NCBI RefSeq assembly: GCF_004798865.1
Contig: NW_025335468.1
Location: 3,049,832 to 3,113,831, forward strand
DNA from: Varanus komodoensis
Taxonomy: Eukaryota; Chordata; Lepidosauria; Squamata; Varanidae
Direction: 5' to 3'
Length of the DNA stretch: 64,000 nt
Positions 11,761 to 24,823 of this stretch are shown here, piece by piece. The position numbers were made by a program, and so were the translations under genes. The notes under the pieces were generated by a model, which searched no databases, had not been told where the DNA came from, and saw only the letters and a program-made list of their open reading frames with translations. How positions within the stretch are numbered: position 1 is the first letter of the stretch; each line of letters starts with the position of its first letter.

Positions 11761-12973
11761 TTGAGTAGACAGATTGAAATCCATGGATTTCAGGTAGTCA
11801 TGGCTAATATAAGTCCAATGGATTTCAATGGGGTGTCCTCTAAAAATGACTGAGGCTGCACTGTTATGCAAAAATGGTCTACAGCTCCCATAATTCACCA
11901 CCATGCTGGCTGGGGAGTTCTGGGAGATGTGGAACTTATTTATGTTTAAACATGGATAAGAGTGACCCCTTATTCTGAATGGTGAATTTGAATGACCCTT
12001 AAGAAGCCCCACAAGAATAATTTCTGCTGATGCAACTATTAAAATAGTTATACAGAGGCAAACAAAATGCACAGAAATGCACTTTCTTTTCATAAGCATT
12101 AATTCAATCTTATATATTTCACCTGCTATAGCTACCTCTTGCTTTTCTAAGTATTGGTATTCTGTATCTGCTTCATCGCCGTTATTTGCAATGGATGCAA
12201 ATAAAATGTTAGACAATGAGAGCTGAAAGATTTTTGTACTTTTAGTAGCTGGATCATTAATCTCCAGTTCAGCTATTTATACAAAGGCTGTTCCAGCTGG
12301 AACCCTCTTTGCTTCATATATCAGCTAGAATCTTTCATAACATAAAACAAGCCAATCACATTGTTTTTGTTGCAGAAGTCTGATGGTCAAAGAGGTGAAA
12401 TCATAATATGATTCAGCCTCGTTTGCCTTTTTCCATTGCTTCTGAAATGTTTCGGAAAACTGGTGTGCCTTCTGAACAGCACCAGTGGCACACTGTGTGT
12501 GGGTTAGTTCTTTGTTCAGTTCCATTCATCTTGCGCAATCTGTACTGTCTGCGAATGTGCTGTTAGTTTTGGAACAGTGCTGGCTTCTATGGTCCTTGTG
12601 CATCTTCTTTCTCTTTGGATCCTACTGGTTTCTGCACCAGCAAATAGAAAATTGGGGTTAAGCTTAGCAGTTCCATTCATGGTGCTGCAATGTTAGCTTA
12701 TGCTCTTTACGGAAGTTGCACCTGTGTAATGCTGAGCTGGCCCTACTGTGATGGATGAAGCAGACAACATCGCCAGATGCGAAGAACCGCATTTTGCAAA
12801 GCTCTTCCATGCAGCAGATGTAGACTGGGATGAGGCATCTCGGCAGTTGTTGGGCCACATCGTCATCATGTGTATTCAGGAAAACACAGAGGCTTAGTTG
12901 CAATGATTTTATTGTTAACCCAGGCTTCCTGTTCCTGAATTACTGCATTTAAGGGCTTTTGGTTGCACTACCT

Positions 12974-13050
12974 ACATTTATTTAATTAATTATTGTATTT
13001 TATGTCTATACTGCCCAACAGTATAAGCTGTTTGGGCAGCGCACAACATG
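12974..13050 (-). repeat. Minus-strand LINE tail fragment
   Basis: TTTATTTAATTAATTATT followed by a stretch resembling the genomic signature of lizard LINE 3' ends on the minus strand (TCTATACTGCCCAACAG). It is short and diverged, so the family is not certain. Confidence 0.35.
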
Positions 13051-13394
13051 ATCTTTTCGGTTTGTCAGAGCATTCAAACCTGAATTCTACACAAGAAAGC
13101 TCCTCCTTTCCTGCTTGCTGCTTCACAACCTCTAGGTAGAACTGTGCTATAGCAGGATGGCACAAATATGCCAGGAGGGAGAGCATCATTTTCTGCACTG
13201 CAGTTTAATAGCTCATTTTCCTTATTCTTATTATAAGGGGAAATGCTCTGAAAAAAACTGACACAAAACGGGATAATCACTATATGGTCTAAAGAGCCTG
13301 TAAATACCAACCACTTCTGCTAGAAAAGCCCTAAAAGTAAAATTAAATTCACTTGCATTTATTTTCTTTTCCATTTTCTGTATATGCTGAACAG

Positions 13395-13516
13395 GGGGAA
13401 CTCTTGCAACTGGTGTTCTGTCTGATGAAGAGCTATATGTTAGATGGCTCCAGATAGTGGCTTTCCTTCCAGTGATGTCCTTCAGCACTCCACCGTGGGT
13501 CTGTTGTGATGACTGG
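13395..13516 (+). CDS. MYORG-like: MYORG-like GH31 glycosidase, exon C
   Basis: The acceptor GAACAG ends at 13394. Two bases complete the Gly codon opened in exon B, then 40 codons follow to donor GTAGGT at 13517 (phase 0). The peptide includes GTLATGVLSDEELYVRW, LQIVAFLPVMSFSTPPW and CCDDW. It lines up with MYORG ELYIRWLEVAAFMPAMQF and SIPPWRYD (from memory), the barrel strand and loop that close the sugar pocket in GH31 enzymes. The exon lies 7.5 kb downstream of exon B, across an intron holding a pentanucleotide repeat, an LINE end on the minus strand, nested CR1 pieces and an L2-like LINE end. No internal stop is present. Confidence 0.9.
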
Positions 13517-15026
13517 GTAGGTTTACCTTCATGTCTTATGTTTAACATGTGCTTTCGGACAGTGCAAAGGCCAACAAAACCCTTTTGCATGTTGTTTCCT
13601 TGCAGCAGTTCAGGTTCCCACAAGAAAGCCATCTCCTTTTTCTCAGGGATTGGATTCAGACATCATGATAACCCATGGTGGCTTACAAGCCAGGAGTGGT
13701 TTGTTATGCTTTCTGAACCTGGGCAGAGTAGTTAGCAAAGATGCTGCTGAGTTCAGACAAGACAACAGGCTGATACAGTTGCACTGGCTTGCAGTATTTT
13801 GCGAACCCAGTGTCTAACTCTCATCTCCATTTCCCATTTTATATCCTTTCTATCCCTTTCTATCCCATTCTTATCTCCCAATCTTCTTTCTGAGAATGCT
13901 AGTCCCCTAGACCTGTAACTTTAAAAAAAATCCCCATCTATTCTCATTTGCTCCCTCACACACCTGCAACTCTCTTTCCCTGGCTGGTCTTCTCTGTCTT
14001 AACCCCTCCTGCTTTTAAAAAGTCTGAAAACCTTGGTTTCTGCGTCCTGATTTTTCAGTCCCCATTTTTCAGCACCATTTCTTCTTAAATCCCAGCCATC
14101 GAACAGCTGGCTCCAGGCACTTGGCCGTTCCATGCTTCTCCTATCTTACTGTGCCTCATTAGACTGAAACCCCGTGGGCAGCCCTCTCCTTCTTTCTCTG
14201 CTGTAATAAAGAAGTGGCACTCTGGGGGATACGCATGAGAAAAGCTGGCAGGGCAGCTTCATGATTGAAGAGAGAATTTATGGGCCAGGGTGAGATGTCT
14301 GAACAGACCGAAATCAAATAACCACGAAGTTCATATTTTCTGGGCAACCTTCTATTCATTGTCTGAGTTCACGCAACACTTAAAAGTCAGGGGTGCTTGT
14401 CACGTCTTATGAACCCACTGCGGCTTATTTGGGTTTGTTATAAACTTAGTTTCTGGTCAGCTGCCTTGTGCGTTAGCCATGCTGGCCCTGTCCGGCGTGT
14501 CCTGTCCGCATGGCCTCTGCAGAGATTTGGCAGCAGCACTGGCAGCCCCATCATGGCCTGCAAGGCTTACTTGCAAGTTGGAAAGAGGACCATCAGCTGT
14601 TCCCTGCTCCCCTCCCCCACCAAGCAGCAGCAGCAGCAGGGAGGTGGGAAATCTTGGGGCCCCTGCAGTGGCCTTATGGGGTGCCTACAGGAAAAGGAGG
14701 GGCAAAGAGGGCAGGGGCGATGGCTCAGGACCCCTGTTGAGCCTGAGCCTCTGTCATGCACACCGGGGGCCTCAAGCTAGATAGCTGTATGGTCTGGCTC
14801 ATAAGCTACAGTGCCATATTAACTGTAACTATAGTATACCCATAATGTTAGTTGGGAACAACCTTCTTAGGAAGCACCCAGCATCCCAAAAATCCTGCCT
14901 TGCTCAAATAGAGGACTGTATTTCAAAAACTATTTTGATCTGGTGCAAAGGGAAAAGGGAAGAGAGGTGTTTTTCAGCTGTCTTTCCCATTTGTTGAAAT
15001 GACATACTGAACTTTCCTTCTTTCAG
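13517..15026. other. Intron C-D of the MYORG-like gene
   Basis: A 1.5-kb GT...AG intron. It includes pyrimidine-rich tracts around 13,830-14,000 and a short CAG run at about 14,623-14,638. The long open frames over 14,397-14,784 overlap in several frames of GC-rich sequence and show no recognisable protein. Confidence 0.7.
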
Positions 15027-15206
15027 GTGCTGAATCTCACCAGACATTACATTGAGTGGCATCAGAATTTTGTGGTTCCTCTCATTGAAAAATATAGCAA
15101 GGAGTGGCTCTCCCAGGGGTATCCTATTTTTCGACCCTTATGGTGGCTCTGTCCCACCAACCCCATTGCCTTTGCCATTGATGATGAATTTCTCATTGGA
15201 GATGAG
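15027..15206 (+). CDS. MYORG-like: MYORG-like GH31 glycosidase, exon D
   Basis: The exon has a strong polypyrimidine tract and acceptor (CTTTCAG, ending at 15026) and donor GTAAGA at 15207. It is exactly 60 codons, phase 0 at both ends. The peptide runs from VLNLTRHYIEWHQNFVVPLI to AIDDEFLIGDE. It matches the MYORG region with LRASLVAPLLLELA, IVRPLWW and DSQFLIGD (from memory). The RPLWW and F-L-I-G-D motifs are hallmarks of the end of the GH31 barrel and the start of the following beta domain. The exon is open throughout and joins in frame to exon E at the expected point (GDE-VLVAPI). Confidence 0.92.
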
Positions 15207-16224
15207 GTAAGAAATAAGCTGTACTTTAGCACCTGTTCAGATCAGCAATAGGTATCACAGGTTCATATATGCATCAAAGGTGTTTGGATTAATCTTAGGA
15301 CACTGAACATGACCATTCTCCACAGAGGGAAATTCTGTATGCAGTTACAAGGGGGGGAAAATGAATACTTGATGGAGTGACATCTGGAAAATCTCAGAAA
15401 CTAGGACAAATGAAATTGGCAAAAAAGCTTCTATTAAGGCTAGAATGAATCTTGCCAGGGAAGAATCCACAGGAGCTCTGGAAAAGATGTCTTGCCTCAT
15501 TGAGCTTTTTGAATCAGAAACTTTTAGATAATGTCAGTCAAAATGTAAGAAGAGAAGATCCCATGGATATAATATACTTGGGATTGTTAGTGGAACATGT
15601 TGTCTCTCTCCAGGGTGAGGAGTTTGTTTCAGTTCATTGCTGATGAGAATTTATCCAATTTCCATCTCCTAGAATCAAATGCAGCCTCAGACAAAATGTT
15701 TTCCAAAGTCTGTCCATTTCTGAATTTGCAATGCAATTTGCACAGCAAAAACGATTGATAAATGCATACATTTGAAAATATGAAGAAAAAATGTGTACAT
15801 TTGAAAAATGATCACAAACACTTTACTCAATGGTCAGGTAAAAGTCTACATTTCAAAAATGTGCACAGCTGATGCATAAATTTAGGGAAATGTGCCTGAA
15901 AAAATGAAGATGTTTTTCTGCAGAAACACCCTAACATTGCTTCATACTTGGCAAACTGATATGGACATGATTTGCTGTGTGATGGTGCTCAGAGAACCAG
16001 TGTCTCTGTATTGTTACTGATTGGAGACAGCACCAGAAATTCCTTTTGCTCTTGCCTCAGATGAGGCCCTGTGTGCTGACCAGGGATTCGTTCCTGCTAC
16101 ACACACTTGTCTGGGAGTATTTCCCATTGAACTCAATGGACTTATTTCTGCATTGACAAACCTTGGATCCCACTGTAAAGCAAGCAAGAGTAAAAACAAC
16201 CTTCCGTATGAGGAAAATGTAAGC

Positions 16225-16353
16225 CAGCATTCTCCAACTTAGAGTCCTTCAGCTGTGCTGGTCTACAACTCCCAATATTCCTGACCATGTTGGCTGTGAC
16301 TGATGGCAGTCAAAGTCCAAAATGTCTAAAGGGCACCAGGTTGGAGAAGGCTG
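16225..16353. mobile_element. Palindromic hAT-type MITE
   Basis: The left end CAGCATTCTCCAACTTAGAG and the reverse complement of the right end (CAGCCTTCTCCAACCTGGTG) agree at most positions, forming terminal inverted repeats. Internal words CTACAACTCCCAATATTCC and GTTGGCTG are shared with the other copies. No clear 8-bp duplication was found, so it is probably an old insertion. Confidence 0.6.
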
Positions 16354-18254
16354 CTTAAAGGTTTTGATGCTTTGTTTTTGAGAAAAGACGATGGATAGTG
16401 GAGGAAATGATGAAGGTTTATTTACTGATGATATCTAAAGACAAATATTCAATCCAGGTTCTAATTTTTGGGTATAATTTATCTGGCCTATTAACTTTTA
16501 TGTGTTTGGAAAGGATCCAACACATCACAACTGTTTCCACCAGTCCAATCACCTGGCAATTCTAGTGTCAGTACATTAAACCAGAGCAGGGGAGTAGCAG
16601 CTAATGTTGGCATTATTTCAGGCTGTTTTCTCCCTTAGATAGTGGCCTGGAGGCTGACTGATGATGTAAAATATTGACATTTCCCCCAACCAAAAGATTA
16701 CATGACTAGTCAGCTGAGTTTCTTGTTGGTAAAATCTTTTTTGTGTATTATTCTGTCAGTCTCTAGTAGGGCATCTAACACTACTGACTTGCCAGCTGTC
16801 AGCCATTGTGAGAAGAAGGCGTTGGGCTGGCTTCTTCACTGACTGAGGACATCAGAAATGGAAATACACCATTAGTTGTCCAACTCCAAAGTTCACTGAA
16901 AGATTTCCCCATAAATTTGTAGGTTCTTATCCAAATCTAATCTCAGATAACATCCCTCAGACTCAGAGTCCACCCATAGGCTAACACACAGTACAATCAC
17001 AAAATGGTTGACTGACCCTACCATTAGGTGAAATGATGTGAATATCTCAGGCAAAAGTTGAGGGGGCAGTGGGGGTAGCCACCCAACTCTTCTTCCTGAA
17101 TTCCTTGACTGTTTTCCTCTGCTGGTCAACTGAGCTGTGTATGCCACACAACCTGTCTTGGACACCTGAAGCTAGCCTGCTGCCTCAGGTGTGTTGGAGG
17201 CTACTATCTCATCACCAGCTTCTGTACATGGATTAGAATGTGCCAACTTGTCTTTGACCTCTGGCAGCCAAAGGTCTCAGCTGGCCCTTGTCAGATTATT
17301 TCAGAATGTTCTCCCAATTTTCCCAGCTGTAGCCCAGTTATAGAAAGCAACAGCTTCTACCAGTCTGGGTTATGAAAAGTGGTCCTCCCAAAGAGAACTC
17401 CATCCTGGCCATGCATTAGGCCAGAGAAGTGCACGGAACTTTTATAACATCTCTTCTGAGGGAGATTCTTTCTAGCCACTCCAGCAGAGTTATTTATTTT
17501 TCCACTCAGATTCTCCATCATTGCCTTACCTGAAGCCCTAATGTGATGGTGTGTTAGTGAGATTTTCCACTGACCCCTCCCAAAAAAATCTCCGAAACAT
17601 TTGTATTTCAGCAGTGAAGTTTACAATGCTTTAGCAAAGTCTACTACTACCTGCAGCACCAAGATGAAATATGGAGCTTTCTATTTAGTGACATTCTCTA
17701 TCTCACTTTACTTTTCTCATTTCCTTTCCCCTTTCATCCTACTATTTATTGCCTGGCTCCTACCATCATCCTCCCAGAAAATCTATCACCCACCTGGTGG
17801 TTCACAGCGGAGCCTTCTGTAATAAACTGGCTGTGCCAGAAGTGAGGTTTTATGGGGCATTTGTAGTTAGATCCCTTTGGTTTATGTGTGGGTGGTTGAC
17901 TGCATCTTCAGTGAAGCTTTGATTTTTGCTGGAGTAAAGGGAAAAAACACATAATAAAAATTAGAATGGTAGAAACAAGAAATACAATAAGAATATATTC
18001 TGCTGATTCAGTAATCCAAGTGGCATGACATCTGTGGACTTCAAAGAATACTTGATTATAATCCATAATGATACTAAGACTATTTCCAAACATTCACTTT
18101 AGCTGTTAATTCTTACAATACTTCTCAGTAGAAATCTGATGTCTTTCCCAATCTTGCCTTTGGAAAGGCCTTGAAACCACCACCTGGGATCTGCAGACCT
18201 GAATCTAGATTTAACTTTTTCTTCTTCCCCTGGGTCTCTGCACCTTCTCTCTCA

Positions 18255-18460
18255 CAAACTGGGACTCAGGAAATCCAGGGTCTAGTCCCCGCTCAGCCAT
18301 GGAGCCCACGGGGTAACCTTTGGGCCAGTCACAGACTCTCAGCCCAACCTACCTCACAGGGTTGTTGTGGGAATATGACTGAGAGCAGGAGGTGATGAAT
18401 GGTTTAAGCTGCTTCAAGTTCATAATAAAAACACAGATATAGATCAAATAAATATTTACA
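18255..18460 (+). mobile_element. Sauria-type SINE, 5'-incomplete copy
   Basis: Carries the SINE body (CCCCGCTCAGCCATGGAGCC, TGGGCCAGTCACAGACTCTC, CCTACCTCACAGGGTTGTTG) and an AT-rich tail, but the tRNA head is partly missing. The pol III B box is altered (GGGTCTAGTCC). Confidence 0.8.
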
Positions 18461-18689
18461 TAAAATGCTGACTTGGCATAAGGCAGAAGCCTGTGCTCCT
18501 AAAAGAGAATGGAAAGCTCAAATGCAAACAAAAATGTACAAATTGTCTACCTTTTGGATGCTGTACAAAATAATCCCTCTCTCCTTCCTCCTGCCAATGG
18601 CTTTGCATATTACCAGCTCCTTTCTCCTAAGGCACCATTTAGTGGGGCAAAGGGAGACATGGGTGTTCTGCTTTGATACATATTAAATC

Positions 18690-19050
18690 TTGAAGTCTGT
18701 TTATAGGGTTGATTTATACGAGATATTCATGCCAACGATGCCTCCAACTATTTCAGATCTTGTTTGCTGAAATTAATAAGACAACTGCGTGCTGTGTTAA
18801 TGTTATAATCAATTGGCTTTAACAAGCAGTTGGAAAGAGATTAAAGAGCAATTAACATTTTCATTCCCTTTCGAGGGAATGAAGTTCAAATACGACCAAT
18901 ATCTAATTAAATCATTTGAACCATTTTTATCATTTGCTGAATGTAGGATTAATAGACAAATTTAATATTTCTGCCTGATCTAGGCAATGACACACTGATC
19001 TTTAATATTGTTTGTTCTAAGATGCTTATGTAGTAGGATCTACAGGATTG
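18690..19050. promoter_or_regulatory. Candidate conserved noncoding element, AT-rich with homeodomain-type words
   Basis: Repeat-free AT-rich block with several TAAT/ATTA cores (GCAATTAACATT, CTAATTAAATC, GGATTAATAG, GTTATAATCAATTGG). A perfect 8-bp stem with a TTCG loop lies at 18,862-18,881 (CATTCCCT-TTCG-AGGGAATG). It lies within intron D-E. The call rests on base composition and motif density only; no conservation data are available here. Confidence 0.3.
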
Positions 19051-22000
19051 TCTTTAATGATATTAAGAAGGATCTTATATAGGGCTCATTAAGCACTCAA
19101 AGTGCTGTGATGTTTTATATATAATTGTAGCCTTTTAAAAGATACAGAGATTATTCTAAGAAGAGCAATAGGTACCTCATTAAATAGACACTTTTGTTCT
19201 GATGTATTAAATTGTTCTGGGGAGCTTCCAGATGGAGGGCTCCTAGCCCTAGCAATCAGAATGCATTATGCAGCTCCTTCATCTTTTATTCCCAAAGAGA
19301 GTTTCTGAACTAAGGAACAAGATGAAGAAGGCCATGAGGAAACATGGAGGGTCACGAGCAGAGACTGACCATGTTGGGACTGCTTGTAAAATGCCATGAC
19401 AGGCAGGGCAACAGGATCATAAAAGTTTCATCTGGAAGCATCCTTGACTGCTCTGGCAATTCTCAGTGTGCAAGAGCAGGATTTCCTTTTCCCCTGCGTG
19501 ATTTCCTTTTAAATTGCACATGTATTTGGAGATGTGTTCCATCCCCCATACACATGTCTTTAGTCAAAAGAATTATTCAGAGCTAACCCTATTTATTGAG
19601 GATAGCCTTAAACATTTTAACACCTAAAGTGAGAAACTGAAATGGCATCTCCTATACCTCCCAAAACGGCTACACCGTAGTTGTTTCAAAACCAAAAATA
19701 CTCCCCCTCATACAGTTCTCACTCATCTCAGTTCCTCATTGGCCCTTCTGTTTCATGCATCTGTTTGTGCCATTTTTGCTTGGAGAAATCTTCGTTTCTT
19801 TCATTCTTTTACTTTGGCTGTCAGCATTATCGTCATCATCATCTTCAACTTCATCTTCACAGCTGTTGGCAGCTAAGGTTGCTCCTTTGTGTATTCAAAA
19901 ACCACAGACCATTTTCCTTGCAAAGCATTTTTTATTGACCAAAAAGCAAAAACAACTAGAGTGAATATCTGTGTATGGTGGGTTTTTGTTGAACCCAATC
20001 TCATAATTATCTCCAGAAACTCTCCTTATGAGCATGCCTGGACCCCATTCCTTCAGGCGGAGCCTTCTGAAAACAAGTGTGCTTCCTTTCTGTTTGCCTC
20101 TAACTGGGCCACCCTTTTCTGCTTATTCCCTGCCATGGGGTCAAGAGCTGGGCCAGCTCACCTGTGTCTGAGAAACTCCCCTGCTCCAAGTCCCACCAAC
20201 TGTACATCTTGGTTATTCCCAGAGACTGCCTGCACACCTGAGGCAGTGAATGCTTGAAATAAGCATCTCTGTTTCTCTCATCTCAGTGTCTCAGGAGGAC
20301 CCATATTCCCAGCCCCCCTCCCTGGTTCTTCTGATTCTGATTCTTCTGAAGCCCAACCAGAAGTCCTTGAGAAAGAGTGCCCAAAGCAGCCATCTTTCTC
20401 ACTCCCAGCCCCAACTGCACCCAAATAAGCAGAAATAATGCACATATTAGCTGCTGATGGCATAAGAGAGCAGTGGTCCACTGCCTACCAGGAGGTTCTA
20501 AGTCATTTCCTATGAGATGAAACTGCTGCTGTTCTGCAAATGACGACCGTTGTGTAGGCTCTGCTGGTGTGTGGAGCATAACATGCAAACAAGTTGCTGC
20601 TGCAGGATTTCCCTCCAACCTCTGTGGACTGGAAAAAAACCACAACTGGGTGGGACAATGGAGATTTCTGGATGCGCACAGTGTTTCTAGGAAGTGTCCT
20701 TTTCACACTTGCTGTAACTTGGAACATGTTGAGATTGGTGTCTGTAAAATTATTCCTGCTCCCTTGTGGTCCTGCATGTTCCTTACTGCTCTCTGAGCCA
20801 AATAACAGAAAATTGTTTTGACCCTGTGACCAGTTCTGAGTACATTCCACCTGGTTGGGTAGCCATATGGTGATCTGAATGCAGCAAAGATGCATGCAAA
20901 TTGACTTTCAGCCTGGAGTGAAGGCACAGAACACCTCTTTTTCTTCTTGTCTGCCGAAAAACACTCAAGCTGTGTGGCAGAGCAATCAAATGAGTGTTTG
21001 ACTAAGCTGAGCTGTGCCCACAGTCAAGACTACTTTCCAGTCATTTGAACTGGATTTTAGGCAAGCTACTTACTGCTGCTGGTTTGGCATGACCTGTGGT
21101 TACAGCGATGAATCTACAGTGGCTGGTGGTTGAGAACATCTGGCACATGATGCCAGTTTGGTTGTTAGATGTTCTTCTTTGAGTCTGTTGCCAGGCTGGA
21201 CATACCCAGAGGTGCCCCTGCAATGAAGCAAAATGGGAGTGCCTCATTAGAAGGATAGAGGCGTCACACATATGGTGCATCAATCTAGCAATTTCCTTCT
21301 TTTTAATTTGGTTGATCTCAATTTATAAAACCTTTTTAAAAATTCACATTAAAATTAATACACATTTTTCTCCATTTCCCCTATGTGTATTTTTGCCTAA
21401 TATACACATTTTTGCAAGCAGGTTTCTTAATATAGTGTATATTTGAACATTATTTTCTCTCACATGGGCATTTTGCTATGCATTTGCTATGCTATGCATT
21501 TCATGATTAAGAATTCCACTGCAAAATTCAAAAAAGGTGTGAATCTCAAAGGATAGTTAATTTTGGGGTTGCATGGTGGTTGAAAAGTGGTTGGAAAGTG
21601 TGAAGTTAGATTAGTTCACATTAAAATATGGACAACACAAAATTCTCCCCCATTCCTGCTGTTATATCATTGCTAGTAGTGAAGCACCACAAAGCCCCTG
21701 TAGCTAAGCTTTTCAACAGCAAGCATAAATCAATAATGCTAGAAAACTTCTTTCTCCCTTACATATTGCAGTCTGATTACATTCACATGAAAATTCTGTG
21801 AGTAAAAATATAAAGTATATAAAGTAAATAAAGAATATAATACTTTTGTGAAAGAAAGACAAATATAAACAGAAATCACATTTATATGGAGATCACATTT
21901 TATTGGCATTCTTTATTATCATATCTTGAAGGAAGGAATAGGTGGTCTTTTCTGGCTAGGCTGCAGCTGGCTATCATATTCTGCCATGTCAGAACCATTC

Positions 22001-23348
22001 CAGAGCGTGTCTCCAAAATCCCACTGTCACAACTGAAAATATATTCCATCTGGAAAACAGATGCCATGAACCTGTCCTTATTTCCATAAGGTGAACTCTA
22101 GCTCTAGCAGTCTAATATGGCTCCTGTCAGAACTGATTCTGAACTTCACATTTGTTCTACAGAAGCCGAGAGCAAATGACCTTGCGTTACCAGGCTTCTT
22201 GTTTGTGGAACAAGTTACATTTATACTGGAAGGGAGATGAAAATTATGACCTGTTGTAGAAAGTCAGACTTTCTAAGATGGAATGTGAGTCATTGGAAGT
22301 GGGGGGATGGGGAGCAGGGGAGAGATTTGAAAGCCATCAAGACTGGAGACATTTCTGTTCTCATACTGAATTCCATTGAGGTCTTCATCTCACAGGAAGT
22401 TCATATGCCCATTATCCCCATTCTGAACTATTGAGGGCACAAGTGTATGTGATGGCAGCAGGACCCAATCCTGGCCCTGCTTCCTTAGAGAGCTGGGGTG
22501 GGTCCATTTAAGCATTGTGTGGGCAACGGAGTGGGGGAAGAAACTGCACCTTGCCCCATCTGTACTTTCCCAGCAGAAATCCTTTTAGAAGTGCATTTCT
22601 CAGCCAGGGTTGCTTTCAGCCAGGGAGCTCCTTGAAGAGAAAACAAGCCCTAAAAGGTTCAGGGGGAGACCATGGGCAGCAGAAGATGACATCTCCCTAT
22701 TCCTGCTTAGCTGTCAGTCAACCAGACATTTCACAGCAATTTAGCAGCAGCTCTGATTTTGCAAATGGACCAGTTACCACCTCATCTAGTTTTATTTTCT
22801 AAAACAGTCTTGGGTCTTGTGGCAAGCCTCCTAGAAATCAGCAAATGTGAGCTTATGTGACACCATCACATATCTCCTGCCTGAAAACCACAGAAACCTC
22901 TCCTGGACAATTGAATGAGACAGTTTCCATGGCAGAAACATGCCTATGAACAAGATACAGCAAATGCAAAGCTAACGACCTGATGAACAACAACATACCT
23001 TTATTTGGAGGAGCTGGGAGCCAGTGCTGGGATGCATGTTCAAAGCCCACAATATAAAATAACATGCTGGCAATGCCTTGCAATTCCAGTTAAAATACAG
23101 AACAGCTCATGGCTTTCCAGAAGCCTCTTTGTGGGGAAGCCAGTGGAGAGTGGGAGAAGGTCTCAAGATGCTGGGCATCTCATTGGTGGGCCTGAGCAGG
23201 CAGGCAGCCAGCCAGCCAGGCTTCAGCTGGCTTGTGAGGTTTCCTCAGTGGACCAGAGGAAGGAGGTTATCACCCTGGTCTGCCTGAGCCTTCCTTAAGC
23301 CACCTCAAGTTGCATTATTGGCCATGCATGCATTTCCTTAGAACTGCT

Positions 23349-23374
23349 TTAAAACAAAACAAAACAAAACAAAC
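23349..23374. repeat. (AAAAC)n simple repeat
   Basis: Five to six copies of AAAAC/ACAAA ending in AAACTTTT; a short low-complexity tract. Confidence 0.85.
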
Positions 23375-24375
23375 TTTTATCAAATCTCTGCCCTCACTCT
23401 TGAGGTGCTCACTTAATTCCTTAGGAGGAAGCAGTTTTGAAAGGTGGCCAAGTACTGACTATTCATGAGCAATTCCTAAGTGATGGGCTGGGAATTTGTC
23501 GTTGGTAAATCACATGGTAATGGCACACAATAACCCAAGGGACTTTCAAACCAGGAGGTTAAATGGACAGGTAGATCTTGAAAAATAAAGGAAGGTGTCT
23601 TTGGATTCCCTACCACTTTGGCAGTCCACAGCTTTCTGATTTGACAGATGGTGAAAATACATTGTTTAGATCGCGGAAAGGGTCCCAGGGAAGGCTCTCC
23701 TACTGCGCTCTCCAAGCCATTTATGTGCTTACCGTGGGAAGCCAGCCACATGGACTTCCCTCTCCCAAATGGATGGCCTGTGTTCTAGGCAGACAAAGAT
23801 GCATGGGGTTCCACCCACAGTTTCTTTCATTAGAGATGTGCAGTGCATAATGTCATGTCTGATCCGTTTTTTTCTTGCTAAACTGCCTCTATGAGGCAAT
23901 AGATCTAAAGATTGGCAAGAAAATGTTTTATGGACAGATGGGGAAATATGGACAGATGAGGCAATTGTACTGGTGGGTGTTGATGATGAGTTTTTGCCAT
24001 TTCCTCTCCTGCATGCTAAACATGACTTGCTACTATGGCTGAATAGCAATATTGGCAATTGTGACATTTCTTAGTATCGGGAAGCCCCCACCTATTTTTA
24101 TTAGCATCAGACTCTCCATCATCATTGGAAATATTTATTGAGGTTGATCAGGCAAAACGACCCATCATCCATGTCTATGACTCATGATTGGCGAATAAAT
24201 ACAGTACATAAGCTTTTGACCAAGAATGGAATGTATATTTTTATGATCCTGTTTGTCTAATTAATGGATCACCACTTTGGTCTTCATACCTGCCATGTCT
24301 GTGGATCTCAGGCTCAGCTTGCTTTGTGCCTACTGGGCACCAGGACATCTCTTTAATAAGGGGTTGTCTAATTCA

Positions 24376-24822
24376 GCCAATGCTTTGTTTAAACATGTGC
24401 TTTGACAGTGTACAGTAGTCGCTTCTTTTGGATTAGAAGGAGGTTATTAGATGAATAAATTTTGTACTGGGACAGCATTTAATATTCACTGCTGTAGACA
24501 CTCTTTTATCTACTTACTTTTGGGATATTAACAGAATTCATGAATGTCAGAATAGATTCTTCATGGATTCTTCATGTCCATTTGATATCCAAGCGACTGA
24601 CATTACATTAGAAGGATGAATGCTCACTTCATAGAATGCAATAGATAAAAAACTTTCAGCATTTGGATAATGGCATATGGACACTACCTTTTAATCAATA
24701 TTTGTCTGGCTGTCTAATCCATATTTGCCGAAGCTTATTTTTAATTTTTAGAAAGTTGCACTTTATATGCATTTCATATTTATTCAGTGCTATGGATATA
24801 TACAAATCTATCTATGTATATT
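24376..24822 (+). repeat. Unclassified dispersed repeat, copy 1
   Basis: This stretch is colinear with 37,585-38,000, with shared words in order: CAGTAG, GGTTATTA, AATTTTGTACT(G/A)G, ATATTCACTG, AAAAAGTTGCA or AAAGTTGCA, and GCTATGGATATATACA. Divergence is high with several indels. A SINE has inserted right at its downstream end. No terminal repeats, tail or coding sequence was identified. Confidence 0.55.
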
Positions 24823-24823
24823 T

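Larger units (their letters stand above)
5906..13394. other. Intron B-C of the MYORG-like gene
   Basis: A 7.5-kb GT...AG intron. It carries a TTGCC pentanucleotide repeat (7150s), a minus-strand L2-like LINE end (7526-7910), nested CR1 ends (9748-10115), a short palindromic hAT-type relic near 10,700, and a plus-strand L2-like LINE end (11,290-11,760). An AT-rich piece at about 12,970-13,050 resembles a minus-strand LINE 3' tail. No host exon was recognised between them. Confidence 0.7.

Noticed and set aside
11665-12216. 183-codon minus-strand open frame
   Set aside because: It runs over the tail of an L2-like LINE and AT-rich intron sequence, with no recognisable family.
14397-14784. Overlapping open frames with a short Gln run from a CAG repeat
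   Set aside because: Three frames are open at once in GC-rich intron sequence, and the spliced GH31 frame skips the region.
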